From contig NC_133774.1 in NCBI RefSeq assembly GCF_003597395.2, forward strand, positions 42,996,392 through 43,060,391: DNA of 64,000 nucleotides, in the 5' to 3' direction. Shown in pieces: positions 10,321 through 22,446 of this stretch. The translations under genes and the position numbers were made by a program. This stretch comes from Chelonoidis abingdonii. Its lineage: Eukaryota; Chordata; Testudines; Testudinidae. The first letter of the stretch is position 1, and every line of letters begins with the position of its first letter. The notes beneath the pieces are model-generated. The model searched no databases. It was not told where the DNA came from and was given only the letters and a program-made list of their open reading frames with translations.

Positions 10321-12770
10321 ATCAATCCTAGCTATTTTCATGACTGTCAAATTAAGCGATAGCCAAAAATTCCAAACTCTTATTTCAGAAAAAGATTAGT
10401 GGCATAAAAACAGTTGAAAATTAATAAAGTTTAATTAAGATTAGCAGGGGAGAATATATAGACCTTTAATCTGAATAAACTGCACTAATTCTAGTCATAG
10501 CTGTTTTTTAATGAGCTGGTATCAGAAAAGTGCACTTTTGCATGGGGTATCATTATATAATACACCCTGTTAACTAGTGAAGGAATTTAATTTTGTACTG
10601 TAACTTGAAATACTTGCCTTTTTAAAATAAAATGTTGCTATTGTTTTCAACAGAAATAACCTTATAATGTGTTAATGTTTGATGTGATAAATACCTGTCC
10701 TTTGTGAAGTGGTGGATGTTTAATAGAAGCTTAATAAAGTCATTGCATTACACTTTACATGTGTAGGTAATATAAAAAAAAAAATATTGAAAAACCACCA
10801 CTGAAACACCCGGTACCACACAACATCAAACAGATTACCTTGGCAGCAGAGGTTTCCAAATATATTTTCCAGGATTGCATAATATATCACTCAATTTGGC
10901 AGGTGGTTCAAAGAGCTAGTAGGGTAGAGTTTGTTCTAAAATAATTTGGACAATGAATATTTATCATCATTACCTACACTCTTCCAATTTTAAAATAGGA
11001 TTAAATGTACTAAGATTACAATGTAAGCAATATCTTTCATTACAGCTAAATTGATGTGTAAGTTATAGAACTTGCTGACCCTTTTTCCCCTTATTTATCC
11101 CATCACTTAGCAATCCCTTTTCCAAGCTGCCAATAGAAATAAATGGGAAAATTGCCTGTAATCTGGTTGAAGTATGAAAGTCTCTCCAATTGCCCTATCA
11201 ATGCTATCCAAAAGATCTTCCATTTAAAAGTCCAGTAAGGTTTATATAAACATGATACCCCTCTTTAAGGCTGAATGCAATCATTTCTGGGAAACATGAG
11301 TTTCACTGGCCTGAAGTTTTAGAGTTAGTAGCTCAATGTACTATTCCTGAGTAAGAAAAAACTAGTTCTTGACTCCTAGCCACACAAATGTTATGATTTA
11401 CATCTGTTTCTTAAGTGCTTCTAGAGACAGAACTGACATGAAATGTAAAAAAGTAACTAAAATCATGATAGGTTTCAGAGTAGCAGTTGTATTACTCTGT
11501 ATCTGCAAAAAGAACAGGAGTACTTGTGGCACCTTAGACACTAAAAATCATGATAGTGTTATGACTTGTTACTCTCACTTGTTGCTCTCACCACAATGTT
11601 ACAGCATGTGCACCAGTGATTCAGCTGATATCAGCGCTGAGTGGTCATCAAGCACTTCCTGCTCCCTCAGGAACATACATACCCTATTTTGAAGTTAGCA
11701 GTATAGTGGTAATAGGGAAGATACCATCTTTTGGTGACTTACCCCCTCCTAGTAAGTGACAATTAGTTATGTAAATTAAGCTTGTGCCAACTCTCACTTG
11801 TTTCCGAGCTTAGTCCCTAATCTTGCAAGGCAATCCACTCAGACAGAACCTTATGCTTGCCTGCCATCCCACTGATCTTTGTGAGAATCTGTGCAGTTGT
11901 AAAAGTCTGCTATCACTGACCACTTAGCAGAAATAGTGCATTGATTATAAAAATAACAGAATGTGTGTTAACTGTAAGTCACATGAGGTAACTACGTGGC
12001 AAGTTTGGAAGAAATCTAATCAACAAAGCTTATAACTGATATTCTAACTAAATGACCTGAGTACTCTTCTTTCTCTTCTTAATCCAATGACTGATGCTAT
12101 GATTTGGCATTTTAGATAGCATGATAATTACACAGAACCTAAAATAGGTACTAAAAAAAAGTTGCATCCCATTAAAACACATTTTAATAACTATAGAAAA
12201 GAAAAGTTATTTTTGCTCATTTAAACTGCTTTATTCCTAAGTAAAAATACCGTAGTTAGATCACATACAATTCAAGATAACAATTGATGTTTAAAGACAG
12301 AATATGACCACACAGCAAATTATCAGACAACACGTTTGACAAAACTACACATCTCACTGTACTGCAGAGAAATTTACAGGGATAGAAAATGAACCTTGGC
12401 ACTGGATCAAAGTTCATCTTATAAAGTTTAAATTATTATAAAGATGAAAAATTCATAATTGCTCAAAGCATGTTCTTTATTTTGGATAACTCAAAAGAGG
12501 AAGTAAATTAAAGAGTTATATACATAGTTATTTAGTAATCTGCAACAGTACACATTTTTGTTTATTATTGTTCTTTACATTTCTAAGTATTCTTAAATCA
12601 GTGTATTACTCTTCAAAGGCACTAGATCAGCTTTACTAGAAAATTATGATTTCCATTTACTCACAGAATGTGCACTGCATTCAGACTAGCAGTGCAAGCT
12701 TCCCCACACCATTTCACAAATGTGTTTTATCCTCAACTTAAATCGGGCAACCTTAAATAGATAATAAGGT
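10321..12770. other. AT-rich intronic DNA, no gene seen
   Basis: No exon, RNA gene or intact element was recognised. The only named feature is a scrap of the 'GTTTCAGAGTAGCAG' repeat at 11464-11545. A plus-strand open frame at 11369-11692 runs through that scrap and has no family resemblance. Confidence 0.5.
11464..11545 (+). repeat. 'GTTTCAGAGTAGCAG' repeat fragment
   Basis: Reads GGTTTCAGAGTAGCAGTTGT, then CAAAAAGAACAGGAGTACTT and GTGGCACCTTAGACACTAA, the conserved start of a repeat abundant in turtles. Confidence 0.75.
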
Positions 12771-12774
12771 TGCA

Positions 12775-12881
12775 AAAATAGTACAGATACCATGTCCATT
12801 AATTCTTGGGAATGTATAGTTTAAGGTGGAGAAAATAGTTCAGGTTCTGTGTCCATTAATTCTGGGGCGTGTATAGTTTGA
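12775..12881 (+). repeat. Two-copy tandem duplication, period 57 bp
   Basis: AAAATAGTACAG...GTCCATTAATTCTTGGG...GTATAGTTT (from 12775) is repeated from 12832 as AAAATAGTTCAG...GTCCATTAATTCTGGGG...GTATAGTTT. Confidence 0.7.
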
Positions 12882-12993
12882 CTGCCAAAAAGAGCGCCAA
12901 CCATGGTAATGAGTTCTGTAATGTAGGCACCTGTCTTCTATGAACTATATTAAGGCCAGTGATTCATTTCACATATCCCACAGAACAGTCTCA

Positions 12994-13160
12994 GGACTTG
13001 TCTACATGGTGGGGTAATACGTACTATGGGGCTGTGGTTTCTAAAGTGCACTAACATGTTATGCCAGCAGCAGGGTATACACGGACCAATTAATACACAA
13101 CATATTAGTGCACTTAGAAATCATCGATAGTGTACATTACCCCAGCGTGTACACAAGCCC
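12994..13160. mobile_element. MITE with inverted ends
   Basis: Left end GGACTTGTCTACATGGTGGG and right end complementary CCCCAGCGTGTACACAAGCC; inner parts (GTGCACTAA / TTAGTGCAC) are also complementary, so the element is a near-palindrome. Confidence 0.75.
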
Positions 13161-13286
13161 TCAGAGAGTAATATCAAATGGGACTATCCACTGACAGATA
13201 CTTAGATAGCTTTCATCACTGCAGTATTAGCATTTGTCATGATCGCCAATGAACTGAAAGATTTGGTATCTTATATATATTAACTT

Positions 13287-13660
13287 AAGGTAGACAAAGA
13301 ACTGTTACTTACCTTACAGTAAATGTGGTTCTTCAAGATGTATTGTTCACATAGATTCCACTTGTGGTGTGCACACACCCAATGCACACAAAATCTGATT
13401 CTTTTAGACAGCAGTGTCCACTGGGGCCATGACTGCACTCTGGATGACTTTGTGACCCATGACCCCCAACTGAGGGCATACTGGGCAGTGTGAGTCCAAT
13501 TATCCGTCATTCCTTTACCCATAGAATACAGATGGTATAGGAAGTAGAGGTGAAGGGAAGCAGGTCATGGAATCCATGTGCGCAACACATCTCAAAGAAC
13601 TGCAGCAACTGCAGGTTAAGTAACTGTTCTTTCTTCTTTGAGTGATTGTCCAGATTATTA
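13287..13660 (-). mobile_element. DIRS 3' end with facing inverted arms
   Basis: Left arm GTTACTTACCTTACAG...GGTTCTTCAAGATGT...AGATTCCA and right arm GGAATCCATGTGCGCAACAC, ATCTCAAAGAACTGC, GGTTAAGTAACTG are inverted copies about 200 bp apart, as at the 3' ends of the DIRS copies at 3.9 kb and 38.7 kb. Confidence 0.6.
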
Positions 13661-13854
13661 ATCACCAGAGCAAAATCTAAGAGACCTCAGAGTCAGGAAG
13701 TGGATGCTAGGAGTCCTCTTTAAAGAATGATTATAGGACAGCTCTGTCAAGGCTGGCATCAGATCTTGAGACCTCACTAAGGAATAGTGCTGGGTGACAG
13801 TGTAGACTGATCCCCATGTAGCTCTGGCTGGGGGTTGTCGTGGTCGCAGGTGGC

Positions 13855-15020
13855 CTGTGTTGGCATCAGGAGCATCCTACCGGAGTCATGTGTTTCCCGC
13901 TCAGTTGGGTGACCTGGATCCTTGGTTCACGGGTCTGCTGCTCTGACACTTTGGTAGTCAGGTAACCTTTCATTAAGGAGACACGCCCAGCAAGGATTGC
14001 TGGGTGGTGCCATTGCACCCATTCCTTCTCCCCATCAGGAAGGATGTGGGTAAACTGCTCCAGCACTACCATCTCCGCCAGCTGGACCGGTCAGCTTCTC
14101 TGGTTCCAGCCATCACCAGCAGTAATCCTGGAGTTGCTCGGCTACTGCCTTAGGCCTGGCCCCAAGCAGGTACCATTCACGGCTGAATAATTTGCAGTAT
14201 GTCCCAGAACTGATGCCAGTCTGGTCCAGGATGGCCCCCTTCACTTTTCTGTATTCCAGCGCCTCCTGAGGGGTCTAGGTAGGCAGAGTAGGCAGTCTGG
14301 GCTGGTAAAATACAGAGCCAAGAGGGTAGCCCAGTGTTCTGGCAGCTATTGGGTGGTGGCGGTGACTTGTTCAAATGTCACGAGGGTTCGGGTTCACCAC
14401 TTGTTCCCAAGCCCGATTTAGGGTTGGGTCCTCCCTTTGTTCCTTCAGGAAGTCCCCATCAATGTCCAGCCACCCCTCTCCGTCCTCCTCTGGGTCCCTT
14501 TCATGGGACGGCTTTGAACAAGCATCTCGGTCAGTCAGAGGGATTTTGGTGGCCCAGGAGCACCCTTTTTGCTGGCTCCATTCTCCTTATGTCTGTGGGG
14601 AGCTTACTCCACTCTTGCAAGACCTGACAAAACAATTGCCAGTCACATCCCAAGATCACGGGGTAGGCCAGCTTCAAGGCCAGACTGACTCAACATAGTT
14701 CGTCATGGCAGGCGGCCTCGCTGGTACTCTGGTGGTCAGGCACAGCCGCAAATCCCCATAGATGCATTGTAGGTGGATATTTGTTTTTGCTGGATCTGGG
14801 GATTCTACCAGGCTGACTTGGACAAGTGTTTGACTACATCCCCAGTTGAACAGGCCCATTAGTGGCGTTCTGTTCACCTGCATGGGGATTAGGAGTTTAT
14901 CTGGGCCCCTCTTCTGGGCCCAGAGGCCTGCCACCCACACCTGGCCAACTTCAGCTATGCAGCTGAATGGTTGTGAGAATATATTTTTATACTGAGAAAA
15001 GTGATTTTTACCCACTCTCT
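13855..15020 (-). pseudogene. Ty3/gypsy-type retroelement remnant (protease and SCAN-like gag)
   Basis: Minus-strand text at 14674-15030 includes KLLIPMQVNRTPLMGL, then GCSQTLVQVSLVESPD and HLQCIYGDLRL, which resembles the aspartic protease of gypsy elements (normally DSGCSQT; here the Asp is replaced, NWGCSQT). Text at 13866-14072 has VVLEQFTHILPDGEKEWVQ, resembling the SCAN-like part of gypsy gag. In gypsy elements gag comes before protease, whereas here the protease piece lies upstream on the minus strand, so the remnant is rearranged or made of two copies. Stops interrupt both. Confidence 0.6.
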
Positions 15021-15116
15021 TCCTAGTCAATAATAACTGAAATGTCTCTCAAATCTTCCCAAAATGTACGTTTTTTAAAATATTTTAAAACCTTAGGCTA
15101 GCAGTGCTCCCCTTGG

Positions 15117-15295
15117 CCAGGGCTGGCACTATGTGTTTTGCCACCCAAGGTGGAAAAAGTTTTTGGTGCCCCCAACCAAATAAACCAAAACAAAACAGCA
15201 AAGCAATGTCCCCCTCCCTTCCCCCTGCACTTGATTTGGTGCTCCTGGAAGTTGCCACCTAACCAATCACCCTGATCCCCACCTCTAAATCCTGG
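15117..15295. mobile_element. Interspersed repeat fragment
   Basis: Begins CCAGGGCTGGCACTATG and GCCACCCAAGGTGG, similar to the start of turtle hAT-type elements; no right end identified. Confidence 0.4.
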
Positions 15296-15449
15296 CTCAT
15301 ATCACAAGGGTATGACATTGCCGTTTTCTTGGGACCAGCAAATAGATGTGTGGGGCACAGGACTAGTACTCTCTTCCCTTCTTATATTATACAGAACCAG
15401 TGAATTTATAGCTTATAGATTACATATTTTTGTCATTATAAAATATAAA

Positions 15450-15535
15450 CTCTCATTTACTGATCTCCTTTGTAAAGCACTTTGAGATCGACCGATGAAA
15501 AGTGCTGTATAAGAATTAGATATTATTAAAACTGA
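15450..15535 (+). repeat. MIR/CORE-type SINE tail
   Basis: TTTGTAAAGCACTTTGAGAT followed by GATGAAAAGTGCTGTATAAG and TATTATTA is the conserved 3' tail of an old amniote SINE. Confidence 0.55.
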
Positions 15536-15734
15536 GATACCAAGAATTTCTCATGTCTAGTTTGTATTACATGGTGTTTCTAAAAATAGCTCCTGGGAGC
15601 AGCTTATAATTTGAAATATACACAATGGGGATATCCTTTTAACTATTTCTAATAGGATCTTTTTACATATTTATAGGGCAAGAGATTCTGGCACATGGTG
15701 TAAAGAAAAGGAAAAAACCTAATATTTTATGTTT

Positions 15735-16110
15735 GCACTGTTGTTGTAGACATGTTAGTCCCAGGATATAACTTTTCTAGACACAAAAAAATCATGGTCT
15801 TAATAAAGACACTGGGTTTATGGCTGATTACAACAATCTGTAACCTACTAACCTCCCTTTTTTGACTGTGTTAACAGGCCACTTCACTTTGAAACCCTTA
15901 AAATATATGGTTTCAGAGTAGCAACCCTGTATCCATAAAAAGAACAGGAGTACTCCACAAATACTCCTGTTCTTTATAAAACATGCGCTAACTATTTATG
16001 TTAAACAATCTGTTCCATCTTTCCCAGACCTGAAGAAGAACTCTCTGTAGCTAGAAAGCGTCTCTCTTTCATCAATAAAAGATATTATCTCATCTATCTT
16101 GTCTTGCTAC
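15735..16110 (-). mobile_element. DNA repeat with a second repeat inserted in it
   Basis: Left part has GTTAGTCCCAGGATATAA and AATAAAGACACTGGGTTTAT; right part has CCCAGACCTGAAGAAGAACT and TCAATAAAAGATATTATCTC, both from one turtle repeat. Between them (about 15909-15980) lies a piece of the 'GTTTCAGAGTAGCA' repeat, including a 14-bp hairpin at 15939-15952/15962-15975 (AAAGAACAGGAGTA and its complement). Confidence 0.65.
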
Positions 16111-16181
16111 TGTTATTTTATATCATCAAAAGAACTTAAAAGTGAAAAATTCTGATACTTTCAATGAGACTGCCAACACAA

Positions 16182-16493
16182 CTAGGTAAATAATGGATTC
16201 TTCAGTTCTTTCACAATTTTGAAAAGTTAAAAAAAATGGGGGCATGTAGCAAGCTTCAGTTCTTTGCAGTCTGTATACACAGCAACAAAGCATTCAGTCT
16301 TTTTCTTTCCAGTGCTGGACTACAGCATCCCTGGTTCAAATGAATAAAGAAATGGAACTCTTTGTTCATTTAAAGATACTATGTTGGATTAATAACCAAT
16401 AGCAAATCAAGAGTTAAAAAAAAATATATCTTGGCACAGATAGGTTAACTTTTCCAAATTGTGAAAGAACTGAAGAATCCATTATTTGCCTAG
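16182..16493. repeat. Inverted repeat with 49-bp arms (possible MITE)
   Basis: Left arm 16182-16230 (CTAGGTAAATAATGGATTCT...) and right arm 16445-16493 (...GAATCCATTATTTGCCTAG) are complementary over 49 bases with two mismatches, flanking about 214 bases. No coding content. The inner ends are GTTAA/TTAAC. The family is not recognised. Confidence 0.8.
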
Positions 16494-18005
16494 GTCTATT
16501 GGTGATATCATGGAAGTTTGCCTACTGAGCAACAAGATCTAAACATGATTAGATACCACTCCAAAGTAACAGAGAATCCCCTAGCATCTCACAGGCTAAA
16601 ATTAACACCAGAAAGATAAGATACAAATGCAGGTGAATAAAATTATAAAGGTTAATAATCACCAAATTTACCACTTATGTCACATTCCCATTGGGCAGGC
16701 TGTCATATTTTCATAACCCAACAATGACCAGTTTATAGGGCATCAACAGAAAGGAAGAAAAATAAAGAGAATGGTAAAAGGAGACAGTATATAACATAGT
16801 GGAAAGAGCAGCATCACACAAATCATGTCTGTTGTTGAATGGGCTACCAACTAACTATATACATAATTCTCTGCAGTGGGCCAGACTCTTCCACCCTTAT
16901 TCATTCTGTAAGGCATTAATTTAAGCACAGTACAGGATTTGACCAAAATATGTTTAGTCTCTCCTTGTAACTTCAGAAACATTTTCTATTAATAAATGTA
17001 ACTATAAACTCTATAAAAATGCTTTCAGAGCTAACTGCTAAAAAAGTATTTGTTTCTATATTTCTATTGCACTCATAATATTCTTTAACATGTTTACTTC
17101 ACACACATGAGAATGTGTTGTATATGCTTTTCTAAAGCTCAGAGTGTAAGTTCAAAAAAGAATGTATGTTCTCTCTATTTATCATTTTAATTTGAGTATA
17201 TTTTACATGTAAACAAATGTGAGTGTTTTCCATACTAACATGTACTATCTCAGAATACTAACATTACATCTCGAAGTTAAGCAAAGAAAAAAAAATTGTG
17301 TAAGTATCAGAGCCTGCAAGGTTACTTTCTTATCAAAACTCTTTTGTTTAAACATGTTTTGACATGAGTTTAAACAGAAGCATCTTATCTTACCTACTGT
17401 AAAACAGATCTTTAACAATTATCACTGAATAAACATTGGTACAAATTAACAGACCACACAACCATCTTCATTTTAAAATAATGATGCACAATTATGAAAC
17501 TGATAACAGTTAAGTATAGGAATTTTTGCTTTTTGTATAAAGGATGATATCTTTATCATTCAGTTCCTTTAAAGACAGAATAACCTTCTAAGCTATATTC
17601 CATATTATAGCGTAATGGTGAAACTAAGCAGCCACAATTCCAATCATGAGCTGGGAGGTAGTTTTCTACTTTAGACAACTCAATATCCTCTGTTCCTGCC
17701 TACTCGCACCTGCTCTCTGACTAGAAAATATCCAGACATTTCCTGTTAAGGATCACCTCTTTAGTCTGAACTAACTCTGACTACAACTCATAAACCAAGC
17801 CCAAACGCTCATCTGTAAGCAGTGCTAATCACATTGGAAACTGTTTACAACACATAGAATACAGTTTCACAATTAATTTAGAAGTGATCTGTCTTCACTT
17901 AAACTGGCTTTTAATCTATAAGAACAGTGACTAGAATGTAATGATGGATATAAATCAATTAAAAAGAAAACATCAGTTCTAATTAAAAAATGTTCAAGGC
18001 ACACT
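16494..18005. other. AT-rich intronic DNA, nothing recognised
   Basis: No exon, RNA gene or repeat family could be named on either strand. Confidence 0.5.
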
Positions 18006-18124
18006 GTGTATATTTATTTATTTATTTATTTAAGGGCATATATTTAATATATATATTTATTTATTTAAAGGCTCACATACACATATGTGTGCGTGCGCGC
18101 ACGCACACACACACACACACACAC
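18006..18124. repeat. Simple repeats: (TTTA)n then palindromic alternating purine-pyrimidine tract
   Basis: 18010-18035 is TTTA/TATTTA repeats. 18079-18124 reads ATGTGTGCGTGCGCGCACGC followed by (CA)n; TGTGTGCGTGCGCGCACGCACACA-type symmetry around the central GCGC makes a perfect palindrome. Confidence 0.85.
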
Positions 18125-21100
18125 ATTTAATTTCAGTATCTTATCTTGTAAAGCTATGTTAAAATATTTTAGGAATTGGCTAAATACCATGGACCAAATC
18201 TTGCTCACCTTCAATGGGGCTATTTTTATGAGTAAAGTGAACATATGACCCCAAACTGGAACTCAATCCTGCCCCCCTTAAGTTCAATCAGAGTTTTGTC
18301 ATTGACCTCAAAGCATGAATGAGCATTATCTACGTTAAAATAGATCTCTCAACTAGCACAAACTTCAGACTGCTGAACTAAACTTAAATGGATTAGCGGT
18401 TAATCACTAGAATTAATTTGCAATTAATATACAATCTTTTAAGTAAAAACATATGTCTTAAATGTGTTCTTATACACAAGTAATCTAATACAATCTGGTC
18501 ATAAAGTTATAGAAAATTGTCCATGCTGATGTTGAAAAAGTGAAGAAAAATGAAAATGCAGTAGGTAGTTATGTATGGTGAGAGGTAGAATTTATGCAAG
18601 AGATTGCAGTCACTTATCAAATTCATCTTTGGTGAAAATCCAAGGATTAAATTGGCCTAATATGTTTTTCTGGATTATTAAGAAGGAGCAGCAGAGCTAT
18701 GCACTAGAAGATTCATTATTATGCCAGTCACTCATGAAAATAAAATTGGTATTTTGCCTCAAAGTATGGGGCAGAGAACGAAAAAAAAAATTAGGATTTT
18801 GATTTAGTGTACCAAAAACAAGTCTATGTTCTTTAAAAAAGAAGACAAAAATATGACATTTCGGACTGCTAGAAAGTCATTGCTTAGATATCTGGCCAAA
18901 TATTAACTGAATGTTCTAACAGATATCCCAAGCTATTACATCCAAGCACATTTCCTGGAAAAACTATCATTTGAATAGTTTTATGACCCTTTGTGAGACT
19001 CAGAGTCAGAAGGTAAATGCCTGATTAAAAAAAAGTGTAGCACACAAAATAGTTTTTCATTGATTTTTTTTCTTCTGTAGTAAGCTCAGTGTGTAACAGG
19101 AACAAGTTTTATTTCTAATCTAAACCAGGCTTTAATAGCATTGCTATTTACAGAATAATTAGTTTCTACTCCTAATTAGTTTCTTATGAATAATTAGTTT
19201 CTTATGAATTCATCCCAAAGTACTTTTAATCATTCAGTTGTGCTATTTTGACACAGCTTTAAACTGAGGACAATATGGAGCTGCGTCACCCCTGATGGGT
19301 CACTGGTAGGCATTCTCAAGCCCCCTAGCACGTAAGAACAGCATGCCTACTGCTACACGCCATCTAAATGTGCATCTTATTTTTCTGTGTGTACCAGTCC
19401 CCCTCAGTGAGTTAGTGCACTGAGGGAAGAGGAGGCCTTACCTTCTCTCCAGCACCATTGCAGTACCGAGCAATCTGAGGAAGTGAGGAGAGAAGTCCCT
19501 GCTCCCATAAGTCCAAGGAATACATTTGTGCCTTGTCTTTAGCAGGCCGTACAAGAGATGAGAAAAGGTACCTTACCTTCTACCCATCAACATACCTACA
19601 AAATGGTGAGGCAGTCTTGCCTTGAGTGATTAATTTTGGCCTGAACCCTGCAAAAAATTATTCATGTGAATGGTTTTACTCAATGAGCAGTACCATTGAG
19701 TTCAGTGTGTTTGTGTGTTTACATGAGTTAAGCTAAAGTGTTTTCAGTATTAGGTTCAAAGTTTCCATTTTAAATTGAGATGAAAGTATATATTTGTTTA
19801 GTCATTCGGTGCATCTCCAGTGTTAAATGAAACCTTCAGACTTTCCTTCAGTTAAAAACACAAAAGTCTAGACTTTATTTTGTGATACTGGTCACTTTTC
19901 TGGATTTGGTATTTAATAAAACTCTTTGTGGCCATCTGGAAAAGATTAGGCAGTCTATGGGTATACCTTCCCCCACCTCTCTACCCCTGTCACTGCGCAC
20001 ACACAAATTTTATAAACTAAATCTGAAGACACCTGCTAACCAACTGAAAATCACAGCTCAGCTAACAAATGAAAAATAACTCCCTTTTTAGTGATTAGAA
20101 AACATTCCATTCACATAATGCTCTTGTTAATTAGCTGCAAATCACCTGCTGGTTGACATTTGCCATGTAGTAAGCAGTTTTTCAGAATCACATTCTAACT
20201 TCTTTATTGTTCCATGTTCCCTTAATTCCCAGAGTCTGTTTTATTCCTTTCAGCTACAAAAATCTATAAGTAAGAAATGTTAAGGGTCCAATTTATATCT
20301 GCAGAAGCCCAGAAGTTCAGAGGTAAGGATGAAACCCTGGACTGTATCTCAGGGCTTTAGCTCACAAATGTGTACAAAAGAACAAACAGACAAATAAAAT
20401 TATACAAATTCCAACAATGGAAATTAAGGCCAAAGTGCTGATTGAATTTCCCGTCTTGATTCTTCATCTGCTAAACTGTACGTTCTACAATCTAATTACA
20501 TAATTAGTCATAATTTACAACCATACTGGTTTATTTGGGTTAAAACTGATTAAAACATGGCAACATTATAAAATGTGTAATATTCTCTGGCTCAGTTCAG
20601 CAGTTGGTGTAAATACCTTTTCTGATTAGGTACATCCTTTTAAATGTTTGGAGCCAGCAATACACATGCAATAAAGAGTTTGGTTCTTAATAAAGTAAAT
20701 AACTGAGAAATCTAAAATTAAGCAATGCAAAATGCCAAAAGCAACTGGTTCACAATATAATTTCAGCCAAAACAGTCCAGCCATATCTAAAGACAAGGCT
20801 ATGGATTTGTTTTCAGGAAAGAGGTAATAGGCCATTTGACCTGAACTGTAATCCCATGTGGGATTGGAGCACTTCTGTTCAGAGCAAGGACTGCCTGCAG
20901 TGCTCCTTACACTTTAATTGCCTGCAGAGACAGGGACTGGGGGATTCCTTGCCTTTGAAACTTTGAGCACCTTTTTCCCTATAGAAGTAAGGTTCCACGG
21001 GCTGAGAACCAGACAGTCACAATTCCTTTATGTTGCTGCCTGAAATTAGAGCCCCTTTCCCTGGCAGAGCAAGGGTCTATGAGCTGAGAACCTAAGACAG

Positions 21101-21506
21101 GGCTTCATGTAAGTAGCAAGTTTGAGCAGGAACACTTCTCTGCAAGCCCAGACAGGCTTCAGTGTGGAAAAGGGACAGCAATCCTGATATGGATCACTGC
21201 AAGAGAGGTGTGTAAGAGAAAAAAGACAGCAAACAAGGGCTGAAGCCTAGCAACACTGCTGGACCATCTCAGAGCAGGCACAGCCCATGCATCACAGATT
21301 GGTGGGAAACACTGGGCTACATCACTGCCAGGAGAAAATGTTTATAATCAGTTTCTCCATGAGCCAGATCATCCCCACTCCTCATAAAACCTGAAGCATC
21401 TAAAGTCTCCACAAGGACCCCCCCATAGATGTTCCCCCATATCATCGTATTTAGAAGGGAGAGAATTTTGTGTCCCCCTCTCCCTTTCCAATGGAATATG
21501 CTGCAG
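18125..21506. other. Intronic DNA with scraps of old MITEs, no gene seen
   Basis: Short palindromic MITE scraps occur (CTTCAATGGGG near 18210; ACCCTGCAAAAA near 19647; short direct repeats TTAGTTTCTTATGAAT at 19180-19215). The open frames at 18575, 19882 and 20626 have no family resemblance. The stretch 20840-21500 is richer in GC, but nothing was recognised in it. Confidence 0.5.
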
Positions 21507-21514
21507 GTCCCTCC

Positions 21515-22446
21515 CAGGGATAGATTAACACAAGGGCTTTAGGGGCTGCAGCCCAGTGCCCCGGGTGAAGGGGGGGGCCAGCGCAAAGGGCTTAGGCAGG
21601 CTGCCTGCATGCCATGGCCCCACGCCGCTCCTGGAAGCGGCAGGATGCTGACACTTCTCTGCAGCCACTGGCAGGGGTGAGGGGAGGTGGCTCTGCACAC
21701 TGCCCCCACCCTCAGTACCATCCCTGCAGCTCCCACTGGCCGGGAACTGGACAATGGGAGCTGTGGGGGTGGCACTTGTGGGCATGGGCAGCACAAGGAA
21801 ACATGTTGTCCCCGTCTCTCCAGGGCCGTGCAGAGACATGCCAGCAGCCTGCCACTTCTGGGAGTGAGATGGGGCTATGGCAGGCAAGCAGCCTGCCTCA
21901 GCCCTGCGGTGCGGCATTGCCGGCCAGGCCACCCATGGTAAGCGCCTCCCAGCCGGAGCCTGCACTTCACACCCCCTCCTGCACCCCAACCCTCTGCCCC
22001 AGGTCAGAATCCCCTCCTGCACCAAACTCCCTCCCAGAGCCCTCACTCCTTCCTGCACCCCAACCACCTGCCTCAGGTCAGAATCCTCTCCTGCACCAAA
22101 CTCCCTCCCAGACCCCCACACCTCCTCCTGCATCCTAACTTTCTACCCCAGCCTGAAGTGCCCTCCTGCACAAAACTCCCTCCCAGAAAGAAATTAATAT
22201 AACAGCTGTTCTAAAAGGTAAGAAGTAGGCTATTTTGAATTAACTTAACTATATTCTACATGTTTTAAGACTGAAATGTAACCATAGAACGTCTTTATGT
22301 TAATTAAAAGGCAAGTTTAGTATAGCATTAATAGCCTCAATGCCATAATTGTGATCATTTTGTTTTAAATTAGAAAAAAGACTTGCATACAAGAGTCCCA
22401 TAAAATCTAGTAGCCCCGGGTCCACGGGAGAATTATTCCAGCCCTG
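21515..22446. mobile_element. Non-autonomous hAT transposon with 8-bp target duplication
   Basis: Ends CAGGGATAG...CAGCCCTG, inverted CAGGG/CCCTG as in hAT elements, and is flanked on both sides by GTCCCTCC (21507-21514 and 22447-22454). The inside is GC-rich on the left and contains a tandem repeat at 21975-22195. No transposase is visible; the open frames here are by-products of GC content. Confidence 0.85.
21975..22195 (+). repeat. Tandem repeat inside the hAT element, about 70-bp unit
   Basis: Three diverged copies of a unit containing CTCCTGCACCCCAACC, CAGGTCAGAATCC and CAAACTCCCTCCCAGA. Confidence 0.75.

Noticed and set aside
21975..22195. CRISPR-like array
   Set aside because: The repeats are tandem, diverged and lack spacers, and lie inside a hAT element.
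21525..22197. Long Pro/Ser/Cys-rich frames on both strands
   Set aside because: They lie inside a bounded hAT element with GC-rich tandem repeats; open frames are expected there and no domain is visible.
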